Positions 57,423-64,000 of a DNA stretch of 64,000 nucleotides are shown piece by piece; within the stretch, counting starts at the first letter, position 1, and each line of letters starts with the position of its first letter. The position numbers and the translations under genes were made by a program. The notes below the pieces were generated by a model. The model was given only the letters and a program-made list of their open reading frames with translations. It was not told the DNA's origin and did no database searches. Source of the DNA: Hibiscus mutabilis (lineage: Eukaryota; Streptophyta; Magnoliopsida; Malvales; Malvaceae); assembly GCA_019671005.1 (NCBI GenBank), contig CM033744.1, forward strand, positions 9,602,128 through 9,666,127, given 5' to 3'.

Positions 57423-60400
57423 TGTAATCACTATTTTTATCCGGGTCTTTTGACCTGGTTTTTCTATTATTTATTTTTATTTAGTTTTATTGTTATTATC
57501 TATTATTACTTATTATTATTATCATTTTAAATTAACAAAAAAAATTAAAAACTAATTAAACAATATAAGCCCAATCAATTATATATATATCAGTCCACTT
57601 AAAAAATTACAATCCATTTATATATCTATTACATATTCAACCCAATAATGCCCTAACCCTAATTTAAAATAAACCCTAATCTCTTTATTCTTTACTGCAC
57701 AGCCGAATGCTAGCCGTCAAATCAGGTTTTGATCTGACGGTCCAGAGCTAACCAAAGAATGGTTGCCTCGTTCCCCACAAGGGCGTGAAGCTCACCGCCC
57801 GGGCCTCTCCATCTTTTGCTCGCATCATGCGCCCATCTCCAGCAGCCACCAGCATCTCTCTGGTCCCCCTCTCTCTCCAACGGCCACCACATATAGCCAA
57901 AACAATAGTAATTAGAGATGGTAGTGTTGGACATGAATACAAACAAGAACAATTTTAGAGACCATGGCAGAATAACAGATAAATCAAAACAAAAATTAAA
58001 AAACAACCAATGCTGAATTTTATTTATTTTTACATTTTCTTAAGAGTTATGTAATTCTAGGTATAAATATTAAAAACCCTAACAAGTGTAAACCCTACGG
58101 GGAATTTTTAATATTCAATAGAAAGCAAAAAATGACCTCAAGGATTTCAGAGGTATCTTCTCCATTCTTTTCATTTCGAAGCATAATCATAATAGGTTTT
58201 AGGGTTTTATTTTTTTACCTTTGCGGCCGTTCGGCTTCCTTCGTACCGTCACGGTTCCTCACCGGTGGTAAGCTCCCTAGCCTCCTTCGAGGTCATGCAA
58301 GGTGAGCCGGTGAGAAAACACATTTTCAAAAAGGTTATCCACTCTGTTTTGGGGGTTTAAGGGAAGGGAAGGGAAGCCGTGTTTTGAAAAAACCAATTTT
58401 AGATCGGGTTTTAGAACACAAAAAGGAAGGTTTTTGAAGGTTTCTTTGAGACCGATGGCGGCTAGTGCGGCGGAGTTTTTGGGTTTGAGGAGTGGTTATG
58501 AAAGCTGAGTTTAAAGGATTTTAGAGAGTTTTTTTTTCTTTTTTTGATAACCGGTTTAAATGAATTCTTTTTTAAAAAAAAATTAACTTTTATACTTAGC
58601 CATTTGCTCAAATTGGTCTTATTACATTTTAAAATCCATGTCCAATTTTAATTGCACCTCTAGCCATTCCGCTTTTTAGAATAACCCCGCGGTCCCTGTA
58701 GCTTTCAAAATCCTTTCATTTTGGTCCTAATCTTAGATTTAATTGATTTCAAACGATTTAACCCCTATTTCCCCCTTTTAGATCTGTTTTATTTTCAATT
58801 TGGTCCCTAGATTCCAATGGTTTATTCCTTCTTTAGGTCCCCTTCTTGTCATGCATTTTAATTTTAGTATCGCATTTTTTGCTCCTTTAATCCCTTTCCC
58901 TTTATGTTTTCCTTTAATATAGTCCTTGTTTACAGCTTTAATTAGTGGTTTAATTGAAATTGCATATGGTATGTTCTTTTCATTGCTTGCTTGATTGTCT
59001 ATATGTTATTATACCATATATGTATTATAAATTTACTTATTTACAATATATTTTCAAATATCTTTAAACTAATATCATATAATATATTTTACCATTAATA
59101 ATTCTATGTACTTAATAAAATAAAAATTAATCTATATATGTACAGAATAAATGGGTTTTACTACATGTACATAAATAATGCTTATTTTAATATATATGTA
59201 AGGTAAATGTTAATGTACATATATACAATCCAGTTTTTACCCTATATATACGTGTAGTGCATTTATTTTAATATGTTATATATATATATATATATATATA
59301 TTAACTTAATGTTTGTTTTCATAATGTTTTCTTTTTCTTTTCTAGAATAGCTTAGATTTAAACATTTAGTTTAGATTTTATTTGGTTTAATCAATTTAAA
59401 ATATGCCTTTGACTTAATGAGGTGTATATTTAAATTAATTAAATTAAATAATAGTTAGCTTTAGTTTAGATTAAAAACTCTAGTTAGATTTTAGTTGAAT
59501 TAATTAAATTAAAATATGTCATTGACTTAAAGTGATGTATTTAGCTTAATGGAATTCATTCTCTTATTTATTTTAGAATATGAAAATTAATTTAGATTAT
59601 AACTTTAAAGGGACTTAGTTATTAATTTAATTCTTTTTAAGTAGTGTCATTGACTTAATGGGATGCAATTTAAAATTAATCAAATTAATTATTTAGATTA
59701 AAGATAGTTCCATAAAATATTAGGACTTTTAGATTTCTTGGTCTTAATCAAGTTAGGATTAATATTAGAATAACTTAGCTAATGGTAGGTCACTAATTTA
59801 ATTTTCCATAATTTGAGCCTTTTATGTTAGAACTTTAGTGGGTCTTTTGTGTTTTTTAAGCCTTTTTATAACATGCATTTAATTTTCATTCATTTAATTT
59901 TCATTCATTTAATTTTACATTTACCTTGATAATTAATTAATTTTTAATTATAAAAGGATATATTTATTAATTCGAGTATTTGGATTGTAATATCTTGACT
60001 CAATGGATATCGACCAAATATTGGAATTAATTATATTGTCTAAATGTCAACTTTAAAATGAATAAAATTTGACAAGTCATAACATCATACCTAATTGTTT
60101 GCAAAATGCATAAAGGTGATGTACTTGATTCGAACCATAAATTAACACGGCAGTCGGTCTTATTCGATGTCGGTTTAATCTATGATCCGAATTACGTCAT
60201 CCTTATTAATTAAATGCTTAATTAATTCGAGCCCATCAAATGTTAAAACCCACTTAATTAAAGCTTATATAATCAATTGAGAACATATAATTAAATTCAA
60301 TTAAATTTCAATGATCTCCATCGATAAAAGGAACGTATGATTTGGTACCGATTTCGGGCGTTGTGGGGTGCTAATCCTTCTCAACGAGTAACCAACTCTT

Positions 60401-60593
60401 GAACCCATTTTTAAACGAATCTCTGATTTTATAGTGTCCATTATACCTTATCTAAGTGATTGGTGGCGACTCTAAGTTTTGAAATTCGATTTTTTTTTAA
60501 AAAAAAAAAGAGAAAACACCCATATATATATATTTTTTTAAAAAAAATGAGGGTACATCGACTAGTAATTTTCAAAAAAAAAAAGTCTCTACA
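57423..60593 (+). mobile_element. Solo LTR E, AT-rich
   Basis: 3.17 kb, TGTAATCACT...GTCTCTACA, with perfect ACTTC duplication (57418-57422 and 60594-60598) and no coding region. Very AT-rich between 58950 and 60300, with a (TA)n run near 59278-59302. A TATAAATA at 58062-58069 may be its promoter. Near the end it has GTTGTGGGGTGCTAATCC and GGTGGCGACTCTAAG, wording found in reverse in LTR E2. Family not assigned; long AT-rich LTRs with such ends occur in Tat/Ogre-like elements. Confidence 0.85.
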
Positions 60594-60598
60594 ACTTC

Positions 60599-62335
60599 AT
60601 CGCTACCCTTAAACTTCCAGATGGCAGTTGGAGCACGGATCAAGGGGTACTCTGACAAGTAGCGGTGTCATTTTTAAAGGCCTTTTTACAGGTAGTCCGA
60701 CCCTTTACCTGTTTTTCCCATTGAGGGTTATTTTCAAAGACTCACATTATTAGAGCAACAAGGACTCACGGCACCAGTTTCGTGTGAGGAAATAAAGCAA
60801 GTGGTTTTTTCAACGAGTCCATTCAAAGCTCTGGGAATCGATGGACTTCACGCTGCGTTCTATCAAAGAAATTAGTCTTTTAGTGGGAAGCAGTATTTGT
60901 GATCTAATTATGAAAATCTTTGCAACAGGTGATTTGGACTCATCATTGAATCGTACTTTATTAGTTCTCTTACCAAAGATTGATAACTAGGAATATATCT
61001 CGCAGTTCAAATCCATCAGTCTTTGTACGATCCTATACAAAAGGTAACAAAAATTATTGTTAATCGTCTGAAACCTTTTCTACCATCATGGATCTCGGAT
61101 AACCAAACAAGTTTCATTCCTGAAAGATCAATTGTGGATAATATCATCATAGCTCAGGAAGCGATTCATTCAATGCGAAAAAAAAAAGGTTCATTGGGAT
61201 GGATAATATTAAAGTTTGACTTAGAGAAAGCTTATGACAGATTAGATTGGGAATTTATCCAGGACACGCTAGTTGATCTGGACATCCCGGAAGATCTACG
61301 TTCCTTGATCATGACTTGTGTTACATCAATTTCAACACAAATCCAGTGGAATGTGATTGGCCGGCTTTCTCTAGCCTTGTCCCGAATGATCTAGTTCTCT
61401 ATATTGCGTCCATAAAGCCTCTATTAGCATCGGCATCATATAGAACGCCGGGATGGAGATGGGATTCGATCCATTCTTTCTCGTTCAGGTCTGCTTATAT
61501 TGCTCTCACTGGTTTCTTGAATACGACTGAGGATAAAGGCTGGACACTCATTGATCGTTTCAAGGGTTCGCCTTGAATTAAATCGTTCTTGTGGCTTGCT
61601 TATTGGGATAGGATCCTTACCAATCAAGAACGGGTGTTGCGTCATCTTGCCAATGATGCGGACTGTCCATATTGCAGAGCAGCTGTGGAGGATACACTCC
61701 ACATACTACGTGACTGTCCAACAACTACTGGGGTTTGGTCCATCATTATCAAACTGGTGTACCAGAATGTCTTCTTTTCCTTGCCACTTCGTGACTGGAT
61801 ATCCTCTAACTTGAGTTATGGTTGCTACTATCCCATTAATTCTAGTAATTGGGATCTAATGTTTGGTTATATCATTTGGTCTCTATGAAACAACGTAATG
61901 CCCGGATCTTTGATCCTAATCAAGTCTATCAAGTGCCTATGCTTGCTCGATGCTTGAGACAAGTTACGAAAGTTGTTATTAATCGAAATAAGAAGATAGC
62001 TACAGCAGCTACAGGTGCTATCGGAAGAGTACTGATTAGTCCAAGAAGGTGATTACCTCCCTCTGAAGGTTGGGTACCAAGCAATTCGGATGGATCTTAT
62101 CACGTGGCAACTAGAGGATCTACGTATGGTGGAGCTCTTCGTAACCACCATAGGGAATGGATTTTTGGATATGCCAAAAGCATCGGAATGTGTTCTACTA
62201 TTGAAGCCGAATTGTGGGGTATTATGAATGTCTCCATTTAGCGTGGTAACTAGGCATAAGCCACCTCCGTTTGGAATCTGACTGTACTCAGGCGATACAG
62301 GTTCTGAAGGATCGTGGTCAGGAGAGGTACCAACC
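60599..62335 (+). pseudogene. L1-like LINE ORF2, fragment 3 (RT, zinc finger, RNase H)
   Basis: Resumes with TLKLPDGSWSTDQG, then VIFKGLFTGSPTLYLFF-like and EEIKQVVFSTSPFKALGIDG. RT: VNRLKPFLPSWISDNQTSFI, EAIHSMRKKKGS, IILKFDLEKAYDRLDWEFI (first catalytic Asp). It stops being RT at about 61350: the YADD block and thumb are missing, and the text passes to WRWDSIHSFSFRSAY and the zinc finger CPYCRAAVEDTLHILRDC (zf-RVT type). The end is an RNase H domain with SNSDGSYHVATRGSTYGG and EAELWGI. Stops and frame changes throughout. Confidence 0.87.
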
Positions 62336-64000
62336 TGTAGCGACTAATTTTTTCGAAAATCACCGCTACGAAAATAATTAATTAATCAAATTATAATTAT
62401 ATTAAAGGGGATTCCCGCTTTTATTTGAAAATTTTATTTAAAAGGGAAATTTTTTTAAAAAATTTATATTTTTGAAAAACTTAGAGTTGCCACCGGCCAC
62501 TTCAGTAGGCCGGACACCGTAAAAACAAAAAATCAGAGATTCTTTTTTTTAAAAAAACTTGGATTTGGGAGTTGATTACAAATGGGGAAGGATTAGCACC
62601 CCACACTACCCAAAATTGGTACCAAATAATTACCGCTTTATTAATATCAAATTTTACGGGTTAAAGTGACGATTAAATTAAAATTTGGTTATATGCGCAA
62701 ATAAATTTTAAGGGGTCCGGTGTTTGAGGGGTAAACGAAAACTACCAACTACGTCTCAGACTGATAGCCAAGTTTACCGTCAAAAAAGGGAGCACCGCAT
62801 TGGCAGTTAATATATCGAATATGCAACTTAATAAGACATGATAAAACAAAATAAATACATGAAATAAATATATATTATTATGAAAAAATAATAACATAAT
62901 TAAAATAAATATAACATAACTAAAATGATACATGTAATATAACATAGGTAACATATAATATATTATATACACATATATTTTAACATACGATTTAAATAAT
63001 AAATAAAAAGGTTAAAGTTATACACCCTACACATATAAAACCACCTTATGTATAAATATAATGAATAGTACAATAATAAAAAAACATATAAAGTAAATAA
63101 ATAATATATATATATATGTAAGTATATACACGTAAAAAACATATATATATTTTTTATTTAAAAATATATATATATATATAATAGGAAACTTTAATACATC
63201 ATAAAAAATATATGTAAATAACAAATACTAACATTAATATGATATTATATACAAGTACGTAAATATATTTATATATAACTTAAAACATACGTATAACGAA
63301 GCAAAATACAAGGGAAATATGCTATTATACCGTATATTTATATATATCTACACTATCATCAATAACAACAAAAAAGCAACCGAACATGGAATAAATATGA
63401 TGCAATATAAAATGGAATAAAAAGCACATGTAAACAAATATAATAGAACATACTTTAAACAAGAACAACACGTCTAACATATATCGAATAAATAGATGAT
63501 CATTTAAACACAAATACATGAAATAAAAAAAGTTAAAATTAAATGAAACAAAAAGAAAAGGGGTCAAAAGGGAAATAACCCATTGAAGATCGGTTTAAAA
63601 TAAAAGAAAATGACCTAATTAGAAAATATTGAAAGAAAAAGGGACTGAACCTATAATTTACCCTTTAAAATAGTTAGAACAAGTATAGGAGGCTAAATAA
63701 AAAACGGCCAGAACATATGGGGACTAATTGTGTAGTTACCCATGCGTCAGACCAAAATCGTGAAGAAAAGTAGGGCACATGGACTATTAAGGAAATTTTT
63801 CCTTTTGAAATCTGATTTAGTTAAATTAAGGGACGAGATTGAAACATTTGAAAAATTAAGAGGGATCAAGGACTGAATTTAAAGAGGCGGAAAGACTGCG
63901 GGTGAAATAATGAAAACACGGAGGGATTAAAATAGGAATAACCAAAATATATTTTTAAAGTCTATAAAACCCCCTTTTACGAGCCATTCCCCTCTTTTAG
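62336..64000 (-). mobile_element. LTR E2: second E-type LTR, inverted, cut by window edge
   Basis: Reads TGTAGCGACTAATTTT on the plus strand, i.e. ...GTCGCTACA at the end on the minus strand, and matches the end region of E in reverse (GGATTAGCACCCCACA against TGTGGGGTGCTAATCC). 1.67 kb visible, AT-rich with several TA runs (63095-63180), no genes. It abuts the end of the LINE's RNase H. Other end and duplication are outside. Confidence 0.8.

Noticed and set aside
57722..58006. Possible host gene exon in the GC-richer part of LTR E (minus strand, 94 codons)
   Set aside because: Lies inside an LTR bounded by a perfect target duplication, shows no domain I recognise and no splice-site context that I can support.
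62742..63567. Hydrophobic minus-strand frames in AT-rich DNA near the right edge
   Set aside because: Ile/Phe/Tyr-rich low-complexity translations of TA-rich sequence within LTR E2; expected by chance.

Overview
The window is plant nuclear DNA with the look of gene-poor, repeat-dense (probably pericentromeric) heterochromatin. I see no ordinary host gene. Nearly every base belongs to a retrotransposon, mostly inserted into one another. The plant signature rests on tRNA-iMet and tRNA-Asp primer-binding sites, very long LTRs with TGTAACACCC...GTGTTACA ends, chromodomain and Athila-type polyproteins, and a plant L1-type LINE. I cannot name the species.

Layout, outermost to innermost. A broken L1-like LINE (pieces at 53704-53844, 57319-57422 and 60599-62335) is the oldest layer seen. 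Inserted in or beside it are chromovirus-like element C (ends at 53703; its 5' LTR start is off the left edge), a solo LTR here called I (53845-57313), an AT-rich solo LTR called E (57423-60593), and a second, inverted E-type LTR running off the right edge (62336 on). Inside C lie the 3' part of an Athila-like element D (1-4124, in C's 5' LTR), gypsy element B (4688-31813, just after C's primer-binding site) and chromovirus-like element F (33996-47756, in C's reverse transcriptase). Inside B lie a pol-deleted, inverted D-family derivative D' (8122-14072, in gag) and Athila-like element A (16295-27485, at the end of RNase H). Inside F lie a 3.36-kb solo LTR G (39259-42622) and a 1.29-kb unclassified insertion H (42897-44190), both in integrase. 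Exact 5-bp target duplications support B, D', A, G, I and E; F and H each have one mismatch. The right side of C and the left sides of D and E2 cannot be tested here.

All coding regions are pseudogenes with stops and frameshifts, many readable as C-to-T or G-to-A decay. Domain order is still clear: gag, protease, RT, RNase H and integrase in B, C and F, with a chromodomain in C; gag, protease, RT, RNase H, integrase and then an extra ORF in the envelope position in A, while D shows only that extra ORF. The extra ORF of D is interrupted by a single TAG and has a basic/acidic tail like that of a nuclear protein.

Most notable unexplained signal: every TGTAACACC-type LTR, plus insertion H, carries an array of 10-bp palindromes (consensus GTAYCGRTAC), many of them paired with a spacer of exactly 10 bp whose sequence differs between families. 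The Athila-like elements instead carry a different dyad, TTGCCNNGGCAA. Other structures are a UUCG-loop hairpin close to the LTR 3' end in C, I and (weakly) F, and a family of CTAGAG hairpin repeats upstream of the polypurine tract of the D family.
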